Part shown: positions 8,127 to 17,054 of the stretch, in pieces
Position numbering within the stretch: position 1 is the stretch's first letter
Layout: every line of letters begins with the position of its first letter
NCBI GenBank assembly: GCA_047633195.1
Contig: JBLIEU010000004.1
Location: forward strand, 71,389 to 135,388
Origin: JAKVAV01 sp047633195
GTDB lineage: Bacteria > Bacteroidota > Bacteroidia > Flavobacteriales_D > Cryomorphaceae
Direction of reading: 5' to 3'
Length of the DNA: 64,000 nucleotides
Position numbers and translations under genes: made by a program
The notes under the pieces: model-generated
What the model saw: the letters and a program-made list of their open reading frames with translations, nothing else
What the model was told of the DNA's origin: nothing
Databases searched by the model: none

Positions 8127-9323
8127 ATGGCACAAAACAGCTCTACTGGATCCCAAGTGGAAACCGCCGTTCTGGTGGGGGTTATTTCCCGCGATGAAAC
8201 GGTCGAACAAGTAGATGATCATTTGGATGAGTTGGCCTTTTTGGCCAGAACAGCGGGTATCGAAACTCGGAAGATGTTCACCCAAAAACTCGATGCGCCA
8301 GATCCACGCACGTTTTTGGGCAAGGGAAAAATTCAAGAAGTAAAAGAATATGTAGATGAGCACGAGATAGACATGATCATCTTCGATGATGATTTGAGTC
8401 CATCTCAATTGCGGAACATCGAAAAGCATTTTGAGAAGAAGATCTACGACAGAAGTCTGCTCATCCTCGATATATTTATGTTTCGTGCTCGATCGGCTCA
8501 ATCCAAAACCCAAGTAGAACTGGCCCGATCAGAGTACTTATTGCCTCGCTTAACGCGAATGTGGACTCACCTGGAGCGCCAACGTGGTGGAACAGGTACA
8601 AGAAGTGGAGCAGGTGAAAAAGAGATCGAGACCGACAGACGTATTATCCGTGATAAGATCAGCAAGCTGAAGGAGCGCCTGAAGCTGATCGACAAGCAAA
8701 TGAGCACCCAGCGAGGCAATCGAGGAGCTATAGTCCGAACAGCTTTGGTAGGATATACCAATGCGGGAAAGTCCACTTTGATGAACCTTCTGAGCAAATC
8801 AGAAGTCTTTGCCGAAGACAAGCTTTTCGCTACGCTGGACACGACAGTGAGGAAAGTGGTTTTCGGAAACTTGCCCTTTCTACTTACGGATACGGTTGGG
8901 TTTATCCGCAAACTGCCAACACAACTCATTGAATCATTCAAGAGCACGTTGGATGAGGTGAGAGAAGCCGATGTGTTGATTCACGTTGTAGATATTTCCC
9001 ACCCCAACTTTGAAGACCACTACAATACGGTGAAGCAAACCCTTAGCGATATTGACAGTGCCGATAAACCCACGATTGTGGTATTCAACAAGGTTGATGC
9101 CTATAAGCCGAAGCCGATCGACCCACAGGATGTTGATCCCGACGTGATCACCGATCCGTTGGAGCAGCTCAAGAATTCATGGATGGCACGCTTAGAAGCG
9201 GATGAAGTAGTTTTCATATCGGCGATTAAAAAGCAGAATATTGATGAGCTTCGCACCAAAGTTTACGAACAGGTAAAGGCCATCCACAGCAAGCGTTATC
9301 CTTACCACACATACCTCTACTAA
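8127..9323 (+). CDS. hflX: GTPase HflX
   Basis: Ribosome-associated GTPase that splits stalled or hibernating ribosomes. The N-terminal HflX domain (residues ~15-150) includes TFLGKGKIQEV and the glycine-rich GGTGTRSGAGEKEIETDRR segment. The G domain follows with G1 GYTNAGKST at about 209-217, G3 DTVGFI and G4 NKVD. At 398 residues it has the usual length. It begins 3 nt after the cytochrome c stop and is followed by rbfA, another ribosome factor, which supports a shared transcript. Confidence 0.97.
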   Translation: MAQNSSTGSQVETAVLVGVISRDETVEQVDDHLDELAFLARTAGIETRKMFTQKLDAPDPRTFLGKGKIQEVKEYVDEHEIDMIIFDDDLSPSQLRNIEKHFEKKIYDRSLLILDIFMFRARSAQSKTQVELARSEYLLPRLTRMWTHLERQRGGTGTRSGAGEKEIETDRRIIRDKISKLKERLKLIDKQMSTQRGNRGAIVRTALVGYTNAGKSTLMNLLSKSEVFAEDKLFATLDTTVRKVVFGNLPFLLTDTVGFIRKLPTQLIESFKSTLDEVREADVLIHVVDISHPNFEDHYNTVKQTLSDIDSADKPTIVVFNKVDAYKPKPIDPQDVDPDVITDPLEQLKNSWMARLEADEVVFISAIKKQNIDELRTKVYEQVKAIHSKRYPYHTYLY

Positions 9324-9334
9324 AGACTGAACCC

Positions 9335-9679
9335 ATGCCTAGTATACGCCAAGAGAAAGTTGCCAAACTCATTCAACAGGAGCTGGCCATTATTTTTCAG
9401 CAACATTCGAGAGACTTATTTAACGGCGCTTTCATTACGGTTACCGTTGTAAGGATGAGCCCTGATTTGGGAGTGGCAAAAGCATTTTTGAGTTTTTTCG
9501 CGCCTGGTAAAGGCACCAAGGAAGAACTATTGGAAATGGTTCGCGCCAAATCTTCTAAGGTTCGAGGGATTCTCGGAAATAAGGTAGGCAAGCAATTGCG
9601 TATTGTTCCTGAGGTAGCCTTCTTCATCGACGACAGCCTCGATTATTCTGAGAAAATCAATGATCTTTTGAAAGAATAG
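9335..9679 (+). CDS. rbfA: Ribosome-binding factor A
   Basis: Small KH-like protein needed for late 30S maturation and 16S rRNA 5'-end processing. At 114 residues it has the normal length. It shows the family opening IRQEKVAKLIQQELAIIFQ, the central VTVVRMSPDLGVAKAFLSFF and the C-terminal PEVAFFIDDSLDYSEKI. It lies 11 nt after hflX and 3 nt before the permease gene. Confidence 0.95.
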   Translation: MPSIRQEKVAKLIQQELAIIFQQHSRDLFNGAFITVTVVRMSPDLGVAKAFLSFFAPGKGTKEELLEMVRAKSSKVRGILGNKVGKQLRIVPEVAFFIDDSLDYSEKINDLLKE

Positions 9680-9682
9680 ACC

Positions 9683-10897
9683 GTGAATCTGAGTTTTTTT
9701 ATTGCTAAGCGGTACCTCTTTTCGAAAAAATCACTTTCGATTATCACCATTATGAGCATGATCAGCATGCTGGTGGTGGCCGCGGTAACGATGGCTATGG
9801 TGGTGATCCTTTCTGCTTTCAATGGGATCGAATCTTTAATCGACAGTCGCTATAGTTATTTCGATAGTGACCTTTCGGTCATTCCGCTTACCAATAAGGT
9901 TTTTAGTACCGACAGTCTCGATTGCCTCGATTTGCAGGACATCGAAGGGGTGAAGCACTGTGCGCTGTCTATCGAAGAACGGGTTTTCGCACAGTACGAT
10001 GAAAACCAACGCATCGTCATCCTAAAAGGCGTTGAGGACTCTTTTATCCAACAATCGGGATTGGATAGTATGATTATCGACGGGGAGGCTCGATTGTACC
10101 TGGAGGATACGCCACAGGCTGTGATCGGCATTGGTGTGAAGTACGACCTTGATCTGCGTCTTTTCGAGCAGGTCTTCAATCCACTCAAACTTTCGGCGGT
10201 AATTCGCGGAAAGGAGTTGCGCAGAAATCTAACGCAGGCACTGAACAAGAGGAATATTCCCGTGGCGGGAGTTTTTACCATCAATATCGATTTTGATTCG
10301 GACTACGTTATTGTTCCGATCGGCTTCGCTTCGAAATTGTTGGAGTTTGAAAATGAGTATTCCACCGTCGATATTCGAATTGAAGAAGATGCCGATATGG
10401 AAACCGTTCAGGCTCGACTGCAAGAAGTGGTGGGAGAAAACTATCGAGTGAGGAGTCGACTCGAGAAAAACGAGATTATCTACAAGTCGAATAAGACGGA
10501 GAAGTGGGCGACCTTTTTGATTATGGCCTTCATCATGTTGATTGCTACTTTCAACATCATCGCCGCATTGACCCTTTTGATCAATGAGAAACGCCATGAC
10601 ATAGCCGTGCTCACAGGAATGGGTGCAACGGTCAAATCCATCCGCCGAATCTTCTTTTTAGAAGGAGCTTTGATTAACGCCATAGGCGCTTTGGTGGGAA
10701 TGGTGCTGGGGCTTCTATTCGTCTACGTGCAGCAGGAATGGGGGTTGATTAGATTGGAAGGAGGCTTGGTAGAATTCTACCCTGTTGAAATGATATTCAC
10801 CGATTTCATCGCCATTTTTGGCTTGGTTGTTTTCGGCGGGATTATTTCTAGTATTGCTCCCGTGAGGTTTTTCACGCGGAAGTATGCGTCGCTTTAG
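9683..10897 (+). CDS. FtsX-type ABC permease, LolC/LolE-like
   Basis: A 404-residue permease with the MacB/FtsX topology. One N-terminal helix (residues ~20-45, starting SIITIMSMISMLVVAAVTM) is followed by a large periplasmic domain (~46-270), and three C-terminal helices begin near FLIMAFIMLIATFNI. The sequence TLLINEKRHDIAVLTGMGA is the conserved loop contacting the ATPase. Relatives act in lipoprotein release (LolCDE), but no ATPase gene is adjacent, so the substrate is inferred. The start is GTG at 9683, three bases after the rbfA stop. Confidence 0.88.
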   Translation: MNLSFFIAKRYLFSKKSLSIITIMSMISMLVVAAVTMAMVVILSAFNGIESLIDSRYSYFDSDLSVIPLTNKVFSTDSLDCLDLQDIEGVKHCALSIEERVFAQYDENQRIVILKGVEDSFIQQSGLDSMIIDGEARLYLEDTPQAVIGIGVKYDLDLRLFEQVFNPLKLSAVIRGKELRRNLTQALNKRNIPVAGVFTINIDFDSDYVIVPIGFASKLLEFENEYSTVDIRIEEDADMETVQARLQEVVGENYRVRSRLEKNEIIYKSNKTEKWATFLIMAFIMLIATFNIIAALTLLINEKRHDIAVLTGMGATVKSIRRIFFLEGALINAIGALVGMVLGLLFVYVQQEWGLIRLEGGLVEFYPVEMIFTDFIAIFGLVVFGGIISSIAPVRFFTRKYASL

Positions 10898-10995
10898 TTG
10901 GTAGTAGCTGGTCTATAGTAGCTAGAAATGTCGCCCTTACAGGGCTTCAAAACGATTCGTGTCCATTCGCGGATAAAATGTGAGCGCAGCGAACT

Positions 10996-11988
10996 TTAAG
11001 CAAACGCGAAATCTCCGTACTTCTCCTTCACTTCCAGCAGAAGTTCTCTCACGCATGCTGGATTGTCTTCAGTTACGAGTTTGATTCGGTGTTCCTTGAA
11101 GTCTTGAATTCCGCGGAAGTAGTTTCCGTAATGACGACGCATTTCCACTACTCCCAGTTTTTCGCCTTTCCATTTAAGTCCCATTTCGAAATGGGCTAGG
11201 GCAGCTTCTACTCGTTCATCCATTTGAGGTGGAGCCAAGGTTTCTCCCGTTTTGATGAAGTGCTTGATCTCTCTGAAGATCCATGGATAACCGATGCTGG
11301 CTCTGCCGATCATTACTCCGTCAACGCCATAGCGGTTTTTGTATTCCAGCGCTTTTTGTGGAGTATTGATGTCGCCGTTACCAAAAACGGGAATGTGCAA
11401 GCGAGGGTTGTTTTTAGTCTCGGCGATCAATGACCAATCGGCCTCACCTTTGTACATCTGTTGGCGTGTTCGACCGTGGATGCTGATGGCTTGGATACCG
11501 ATGTCTTGAAGCCGCTCCGCTACATCAACAATGAATTTGGTGTCCTCACTCCACCCAAGTCGGGTTTTCACCGTTACGGGCAAGTTTGTAGCTTTTACGA
11601 CAGCTTCTGTGAGCCTCACCATCTTCGGGATGTCCTGAAGAATTCCAGCTCCAGCTCCTTTGCAAGCGACTTTCTTTACGGGACAACCGAAGTTGATATC
11701 GAGAATGTCGGGATTTGTTTGTTCTACGATCCTAGCTGATTCCATCATAGGCTCCAAATCACTTCCGAAAATCTGGATTCCAATGGGCCGCTCGTATTCG
11801 TAGATGTCCAGTTTCTGAACACTTTTTGCCGCGTCGCGAATGAGTCCTTCCGAACTGATAAACTCCGTGTACATCAAGTCAGCACCGAATTTCTTGCACA
11901 ACGCCCGAAAGGGTGGATCGCTTACATCCTCCATCGGAGCAAGCAAAAGAGGGAAGTCCCCCAAGTCAATATTCGCTATCTTTGCCAT
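10996..11988 (-). CDS. dusB: tRNA-dihydrouridine synthase B
   Basis: FMN enzyme that reduces specific uridines in tRNA D-loops. A TIM barrel opens with LLLAPMEDVSDPPFRALC. The catalytic cysteine sits in NFGCPVKKVACKGAGAG, the FMN-phosphate loop is VFGNGDI, and GVMIGRASIGYPW follows. The length of 330 residues fits DusB. It is divergent from the CPBP protease with 35 bp between starts. A TAATTTTG -7 match at 12002-12009 (minus) lies 13 nt before its ATG. Confidence 0.95.
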   Translation of the reverse strand: MAKIANIDLGDFPLLLAPMEDVSDPPFRALCKKFGADLMYTEFISSEGLIRDAAKSVQKLDIYEYERPIGIQIFGSDLEPMMESARIVEQTNPDILDINFGCPVKKVACKGAGAGILQDIPKMVRLTEAVVKATNLPVTVKTRLGWSEDTKFIVDVAERLQDIGIQAISIHGRTRQQMYKGEADWSLIAETKNNPRLHIPVFGNGDINTPQKALEYKNRYGVDGVMIGRASIGYPWIFREIKHFIKTGETLAPPQMDERVEAALAHFEMGLKWKGEKLGVVEMRRHYGNYFRGIQDFKEHRIKLVTEDNPACVRELLLEVKEKYGDFAFA

Positions 11989-12023
11989 CTTAAAGAATCT
12001 GCAAAATTAAACATTCCAAACCG

Positions 12024-13004
12024 ATGGGTTCAAGGCCTTTTTCAAACGCCGACCCATTTCTTCAACTGATCGTACTTTTTCTCATTGCTTTTTTCTGTGT
12101 TGGCGTCTCTATGCTCATGGGTCAAGGACTCTTGAATGCCCTATGGGGAGTGAATCTCTTCGAGAATACAAGTGCGCTTTCTGACTACGAAAATGAGAAC
12201 GTCGTACAGATGAATCGAGTCTTACTTTTCTTTCAGCATCTCGGTTTATTTGTGGTTCCAGCCATCGTTTTTGCCCGTTTGAGCTCTGTTGCTTGGAAAA
12301 AATACCTTGGATTCCGATTCATTATGCCCCGCATTGCGATCGCTTCTGCATTGGTCATCATCGCGGCACTTCCGCTGATCAACGTTATGGCTTGGTTCAA
12401 TGAGGGACTGGCTCTTCCAGAGTCCTTATCGAGTCTAGAAGAGGTTTTTGCAGGAATGGAAGAGACCGCTCAAAAATTGACCGCGGCAATCGCTGGTACT
12501 GGTAGTGTGTCATCACTGATGGTCAATATAATTGTCATGGCCCTCTTGCCCGCCCTAGGTGAAGAAATGATCTTTAGAGGGTTAATGGTCCCTATTTTTA
12601 GAAAGTGGACGGGCAATGTGCATGTTGCGGTTTGGCTCCCTGCTTTTTTGTTCAGTGCCATGCACTTTCAGTTTTATGGCTTCATACCTCGATTTTTGCT
12701 CGGAGCTCTTTTAGGTTACCTATTCGTCTGGTCCAAATCTATATGGGCTCCCATTATTGCTCATTTTGTGAACAATGCCTTGGCCCTCATTCTGCTCTTT
12801 ATGATGGCCCGTGGAAGTATTTCCGAAGATTTGGATTCCTTCGATCCCGACTTTAGCGATTGGCTTTTGGTAGGTATTTCAGCCATTGCTGTAGGCGGAT
12901 TGATCTTCTACATTACGAAGTATTCAAAAGGCTGGAAGAACAATCGACAAGCTGAGCAGCTGCAAAAAGGACTTGAGAAAAGTCAATTGGACGATCAAGG
13001 GTAA
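12024..13004 (+). CDS. CPBP-family intramembrane metalloprotease
   Basis: Multi-pass membrane protein of 326 residues with the CPBP (Abi/Rce1-like) signature. GEEMIFRG is at about residues 179-186, with the paired glutamates at 180-181. A histidine follows in SAMHFQFYGF near 212, and the last motif HFVNNA is near 245. Family members cleave prenylated or signal-like membrane peptides; the substrate here is unknown. About seven or eight hydrophobic segments are visible. The C-terminus is a charged cytosolic tail. Confidence 0.9.
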   Translation: MGSRPFSNADPFLQLIVLFLIAFFCVGVSMLMGQGLLNALWGVNLFENTSALSDYENENVVQMNRVLLFFQHLGLFVVPAIVFARLSSVAWKKYLGFRFIMPRIAIASALVIIAALPLINVMAWFNEGLALPESLSSLEEVFAGMEETAQKLTAAIAGTGSVSSLMVNIIVMALLPALGEEMIFRGLMVPIFRKWTGNVHVAVWLPAFLFSAMHFQFYGFIPRFLLGALLGYLFVWSKSIWAPIIAHFVNNALALILLFMMARGSISEDLDSFDPDFSDWLLVGISAIAVGGLIFYITKYSKGWKNNRQAEQLQKGLEKSQLDDQG

Positions 13005-13171
13005 TCTATTGCACCAGTAATTTCTGGCTTACTTTTTTTTCCCGCAAGGACTAGACAAAACCCTTTCTCTAAATCGGCGATTGACACCTCATAACGTAGT
13101 AGTGAGATTCTTGTATTACTTCCCCTTTCCAAGATCTTAGAAATGAAGCTATGATTGCTGCGGCGTACAAA

Positions 13172-13201
13172 CAAAAAAATCCATCAACCTAAGGTCGATG
13201 G
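13172..13201 (-). terminator. Terminator of ExbB-ExbD operon
   Basis: A 10-bp stem (CCATCAACCT with AGGTCGATGG on the plus strand, one mismatch) is followed on the minus strand by a seven-T tract. It sits 25 bp past the last ExbD gene. The rest of 13005-13171 holds nothing I can assign. Confidence 0.75.
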
Positions 13202-13225
13202 ACTTCATATTTTGTTCGATTATTC

Positions 13226-13696
13226 TTAGTTGTTGTCTAAGGCCGATCCTTTATTAACAGAATAGTTAATCTTCAAAGCCTGTGACTCTCGCAGTTCTTG
13301 CTTGATGTCAGTTACCACTCCCATTTTCACATCACTATCTACTTTTAGTGAAGTGGTAATAAGAGGCTTTTCAGCTTCGTCTCTTTTATCGCGGTTTTCT
13401 TTGATCCAAAACTGAATATCCGCAACCTCAGCAAAAGAGTCATCTAACTGAATTTTTGGCTCCGTTCCAAAACGCGTGTCACTAGGAGTTCCGACATTGA
13501 TGTAGTCAACCAATGATTTTTTCTCCAGCTTCTCCGTCTCCGTAGCATTGGGTTTGATAACTATAACCTTCGGGTCGTCTTCTCTCATCACCGTTACTAC
13601 CATAAAGAAGAACAGGAGCATGAAGATTATGTCAGGAAGAGACGCCGTTGAAACAGCGGGTGTTCCTTTTTTACCTTTTCGTGTGAATTTGCTCAT
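13226..13696 (-). CDS. ExbD/TolR-type biopolymer transport protein (short)
   Basis: A 156-residue inner-membrane protein with one N-terminal helix (LPDIIFMLLFFFMVVTVM). It includes the essential membrane aspartate (PDIIF), which carries protons in ExbD/TolR. A periplasmic domain follows. It is the last gene of the ExbB - 4-TM - ExbD - ExbD cluster, which energises TonB-dependent outer-membrane transport. The cluster ends at the terminator just downstream. It lies 11 nt after the longer ExbD. Confidence 0.9.
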   Translation of the reverse strand: MSKFTRKGKKGTPAVSTASLPDIIFMLLFFFMVVTVMREDDPKVIVIKPNATETEKLEKKSLVDYINVGTPSDTRFGTEPKIQLDDSFAEVADIQFWIKENRDKRDEAEKPLITTSLKVDSDVKMGVVTDIKQELRESQALKINYSVNKGSALDNN

Positions 13697-13707
13697 AATT
13701 TCCTGTT

Positions 13708-14418
13708 TTAACTTCCTCCAGAAATATCCTTCGGTTCAGCTTCTGAGATTCTTTGAGGGTAAACAGCTCTGATTGCTAAAATCTTTGGTTTGTCATCTGA
13801 TACAGCAGGGTTCAATTCACTGTAAGCCACACCAAATTTGTCTTCAGATAAATCGTTTCTCAACTCGTTGATAGCGGCGCTCAACTCGTTTTGAACGCTG
13901 ATATACATCGCATACTTTGTCCCTCGGTCATTCTGCAGTGAAATCAAGGCAGATGTAGGAAGTTCGTCGTATTCGCCAATTAGCTCTACGGCAGACATCT
14001 TTCCTTGCCACTTTTTGAGATCACTTTTAAGCTGCTTGTTTGAAGGGTCTTGAGCAATAGCCTGCTGAAGCAAGTTAATACTCTCCTGCAAATTACCTTT
14101 GGTTTGTCGAGTCAAAATCGGCAAATCTGGATCCTTATTGGGATTGGTGTAGAACATTTTAGCTCCCTCTTTCAAATCGCGAATATCCATTCGCTCATTT
14201 TCCACCAAGAGTTGATTTCTGCTGTTCACCAAAACCTCATAAACGTTACGCTTCTTTACAGGAGGCGTAATGAGATCTTCAGGTACAGGCGGAGGCAATT
14301 GCCTTAAAATTCCGATGTCTTGATCCATGGTGGTAGTCACCAGGAAGAAGATGAGTAGCAAGAAGGCAATATCAGCCATAGAGCCGGCATTGATTTCTTG
14401 CAAAGGTCTTCTGGCCAT
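13708..14418 (-). CDS. ExbD/TolR-type protein with periplasmic insertion
   Basis: The second ExbD of the cluster, 236 residues against the usual 140-160. The membrane helix begins INAGSMADIAFLLLIFFLVTTTM and carries the conserved Asp (ADIAF). The additional length is in the periplasmic part, roughly residues 90-150, a charged, helix-rich stretch (ESINLLQQAIAQDPSNKQLKSDLKKW). Two unequal ExbD proteins together are usual in Bacteroidota clusters. The insertion may contact a different partner, which is inference. Confidence 0.9.
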   Translation of the reverse strand: MARRPLQEINAGSMADIAFLLLIFFLVTTTMDQDIGILRQLPPPVPEDLITPPVKKRNVYEVLVNSRNQLLVENERMDIRDLKEGAKMFYTNPNKDPDLPILTRQTKGNLQESINLLQQAIAQDPSNKQLKSDLKKWQGKMSAVELIGEYDELPTSALISLQNDRGTKYAMYISVQNELSAAINELRNDLSEDKFGVAYSELNPAVSDDKPKILAIRAVYPQRISEAEPKDISGGS

Positions 14419-14429
14419 GTCTTCAGGGT

Positions 14430-14843
14430 TTATTTAAATATACGTACTACTTCTCCAACTACTGCCAATGCTACCGCTCCCACAACAAGAACGTACATCA
14501 ACATGAGGCCAGCTCCACTTACTTGAGAAGCTCCTGCAGTAATATCTTCGGCGTAATTGGATACGTCGTCAGATGCAATGCTATAGCAAATAAATGCCAA
14601 AACAAGAAATCCGATGATACCTATGAGAAGTGACATGTTTCTTTTCAGATTCGTCAAAAGCTGCACAAGACCAAAGATGATGGCCGCTCCACCTGCCAAT
14701 ATCATGCAAACATAAACGAGGTATAGCGATGGACTAATGGAAGCCTCGGATCCCGTGGCTATTCGGATTGTAAGAATCAGTCCTATAGCGATGATGAGGA
14801 ATGACAGTCCAGTAAGGCCTGTAGCTAGTTTCTTCATATCCAT
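14430..14843 (-). CDS. Small four-helix membrane protein in Exb cluster
   Basis: A 137-residue protein with four hydrophobic segments (GLSFLIIAIGLILTI, LYLVYVCMILAGGAAIIFGLV, LLIGIIGFLVLAFICYSI, MLMYVLVVGAVALAVVGEVV). It lies between exbB (5-nt gap) and the first exbD (11-nt gap). I recognise no domain, but a gene of this size commonly sits here in Bacteroidota. The position suggests an accessory subunit of the proton-channel complex. Confidence 0.75.
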   Translation of the reverse strand: MDMKKLATGLTGLSFLIIAIGLILTIRIATGSEASISPSLYLVYVCMILAGGAAIIFGLVQLLTNLKRNMSLLIGIIGFLVLAFICYSIASDDVSNYAEDITAGASQVSGAGLMLMYVLVVGAVALAVVGEVVRIFK

Positions 14844-14848
14844 AGTTA

Positions 14849-15712
14849 CTAAGCTTTTGTAGTTCTGTGACGAAGTAGCATATCAACCAAAGAGATAGAA
14901 GCGTCTTCCATGTCATTTACAATTCCGTCTACTTTAGAAACGATATAATTATAAAAGATCTGAAGGATGATAGCTACAATAAGTCCCGAAACCGTTGTAA
15001 TCAAGGCTACTTTAATACCCGTTGCAACTACACCTGGAGAGATGTTATTCTCACGAGCGATTGCTTCGAATGCGTCGATCATACCAATTACCGTTCCCAT
15101 GAAACCAAGCATTGGCGCAAGAGCGATAAAGAGTGAGATCCAAGAAAGACCTTTTTCCAAAAGACCCATTTGCACTCCTCCGTAAGAGACAACTGATTTT
15201 TCAACCATGTCGATTCCTTCGTCGTAGCGCTCTAGCCCTTGGTAGAAAATGGAAGCAATCGGTCCGCGTGTATTTCGACAAACGTCTTTTGCAGCTTCAA
15301 CTCCACCTGAAGCCAATGCATCTTCAACGTCTTTCAATAATTTCACCTTATTGGTAGAAGCCATGTTGAGGTATATGATACGCTCAATGCACAAAGCCAA
15401 ACCAAGGATCAAACAGATCAATACGAAAGACATAAAGAAAGGTCCACCATCGATAAATGTGTCTTTTATCCTTTGGTGAAATGTTTGTTCGGTTTCAACA
15501 GCAGCAGTTTCCTCCTCCATTGATTCTTCTTCCATTGTTTCATCCACAACGGGCACTGCCTCTTCCATTGTTTCCTCTTCGGCAGCTGTGTCAGCTTCCA
15601 TCGATTCCATTTGGGTAGTTTCTTCTTCTGCACCGTCTTGGGCGTAGCTTATGTTGGCAATGCCGAAACTGAATAAAACACTTAATGTAAGTGCGGTCAG
15701 TAATTTTTTCAT
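14849..15712 (-). CDS. ExbB/TolQ/MotA proton channel with acidic N-terminal extension
   Basis: Proton-conducting subunit of a TonB-energising complex. The ExbB core has three helices: one starting FFMSFVLICLILGLALC, then LFIALAPMLGFMGTVIGM and ALITTVSGLIVAII, which hold the family's conserved GT and T residues. Before the core are a cleavable signal peptide (MKKLLTALTLSVLFSFGIA) and a Glu/Met-rich region of about 45 residues with repeated EEETM-like units. I prefer ATG 15712 (MKKLL) to the in-frame ATG at 15721. It is the first gene of the four-gene cluster. Confidence 0.9.
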   Translation of the reverse strand: MKKLLTALTLSVLFSFGIANISYAQDGAEEETTQMESMEADTAAEEETMEEAVPVVDETMEEESMEEETAAVETEQTFHQRIKDTFIDGGPFFMSFVLICLILGLALCIERIIYLNMASTNKVKLLKDVEDALASGGVEAAKDVCRNTRGPIASIFYQGLERYDEGIDMVEKSVVSYGGVQMGLLEKGLSWISLFIALAPMLGFMGTVIGMIDAFEAIARENNISPGVVATGIKVALITTVSGLIVAIILQIFYNYIVSKVDGIVNDMEDASISLVDMLLRHRTTKA

Positions 15713-15798
15713 GGTTTCCAAAAGTTGGTTTTTACTTAATATTAAATCGAACGTGTAATCTGTGGTACAAATAAAACTAAAAATCTCTTAAATCATTG

Positions 15799-15885
15799 CG
15801 GAGAGGAAGGGATTCGAACCCCCGATCCCCTCACGAGGATACACGCTTTCCAAGCGTGCGCCTTAAGCCGCTCGGCCACCTCTCC
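15799..15885 (-). tRNA. tRNA-Ser (anticodon GGA)
   Basis: Read on the minus strand, the acceptor stem GGAGAGG pairs with CCTCTCC and the discriminator base is G. The D-arm begins TGGCCGAGCGGC. The anticodon stem-loop CACGC-TTGGAAA-GCGTG gives anticodon GGA for serine UCC/UCU. A long class II variable arm follows, and the T-arm contains GGTTCGAAT. The CCA end is not encoded. Confidence 0.97.
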
Positions 15886-15980
15886 TGTTTCGCTCAAAAT
15901 ACCTTGAATTTTTAGGCTCTTTGAGGCGGCCAAAGTACAAAAAATTGCCTTCGACACTAAAACTCGACTTTAACAAATTG

Positions 15981-17054
15981 TTAATCGGTTGAATTGAGTT
16001 CGTAAGCGGTTCGTTCTCCCCTTAAATCTTGCTCGAAGTAAAGTCGGAATTCTGCATTTGAAAGACCTTGTCCGAGCAGATACATGGATTTGGCAATCAC
16101 TGCTTCCATTTGCATATCGCCTGCGCTGATGAGCCCTATTCTTTCCAACTCTCCGCTTGTTTCGTATTTCCCTTGAGTCACACCTCCTCCACGGCATTGT
16201 GTCGCGTTGATCAATATCAATCCACGATCGGATGCCTTTTGGAGTGCTTCTAAAAACCACGGATAGGTCATGGCATTGCCACTTCCATAAGTTCTCACCA
16301 CCAAAACAAGGTTGTCTTGAATGTTCAGGGCGGCTTCCACAATGTGCTGTGATATTCCTGGAAACAGGGTGAAAACAGCCACTCGATTGTCAAGATCTGT
16401 TTCTATTCGAAATGGCAGTTTGGAAGGCTTATTAATAAAACGATCATTGTACTTTATAGTCACTCCCGCTTCAGCCAAAACTGGATAGTTTGGTGACTGG
16501 AAGGCCTCGAAATGCTCAGCATTGAATTTATAAGTTCGGTTTCCCCGATAAAGATGGTACTCAAAATATACAGCAACTTCGGGAACCATCGGCGTATCCT
16601 TTTGATAATCGCTGGCGATTTCGATTGCCGTAATTAGGTTTTCTTTCCCATCTGTTCGCACCATGCCTATGGGCAATTGAGACCCAGTGAGGATGACGGG
16701 TTTTGATAAGTTGACAAACATAAAGCTCAGAGCAGATGCTGTGTAGGCCATGGTATCACTTCCGTGCAAAATCACAAAGCCATCATATTGGTCGTAATTG
16801 TCGTAGACCAGATGAGCCAGCTTTTGCCAGTGCTCTAATCCCATATTGCTGCTGTCAAGTGCTTCATCAAATGACACCGCTTGAATGGTGGCTGAGAGAT
16901 TCCTTATTTCTGGAATCTGCTTTTCGAAGTCACTAAAGTCGAAGGGAATCAACTGATTCGTATGGTAATCTTGAACCATACCGATGGTGCCGCCGGTGTA
17001 GATGAGCAATATATTTCTCTTAGAACTCACGGAGTTGGAATAGGTCTTCAGCAT
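15981..17054 (-). CDS. ansA: Type I (cytosolic) L-asparaginase
   Basis: Hydrolyses asparagine to aspartate and ammonia. The first catalytic threonine lies in YTGGTIGM (residues 19-26). The second Thr-Asp pair is in the LHGSDTMAYTASAL segment near residue 100, and the family motif VILTGSQLPIG follows. No signal peptide is visible, which fits the cytosolic AnsA type. The ATG at 17054 overlaps tatD by 35 nt. A GTG at 17030 (VSSKRNILLIYTGG) would reduce this to 11 nt and is a realistic alternative. The two genes are probably co-transcribed. Confidence 0.92.
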   Translation of the reverse strand: MLKTYSNSVSSKRNILLIYTGGTIGMVQDYHTNQLIPFDFSDFEKQIPEIRNLSATIQAVSFDEALDSSNMGLEHWQKLAHLVYDNYDQYDGFVILHGSDTMAYTASALSFMFVNLSKPVILTGSQLPIGMVRTDGKENLITAIEIASDYQKDTPMVPEVAVYFEYHLYRGNRTYKFNAEHFEAFQSPNYPVLAEAGVTIKYNDRFINKPSKLPFRIETDLDNRVAVFTLFPGISQHIVEAALNIQDNLVLVVRTYGSGNAMTYPWFLEALQKASDRGLILINATQCRGGGVTQGKYETSGELERIGLISAGDMQMEAVIAKSMYLLGQGLSNAEFRLYFEQDLRGERTAYELNSTD

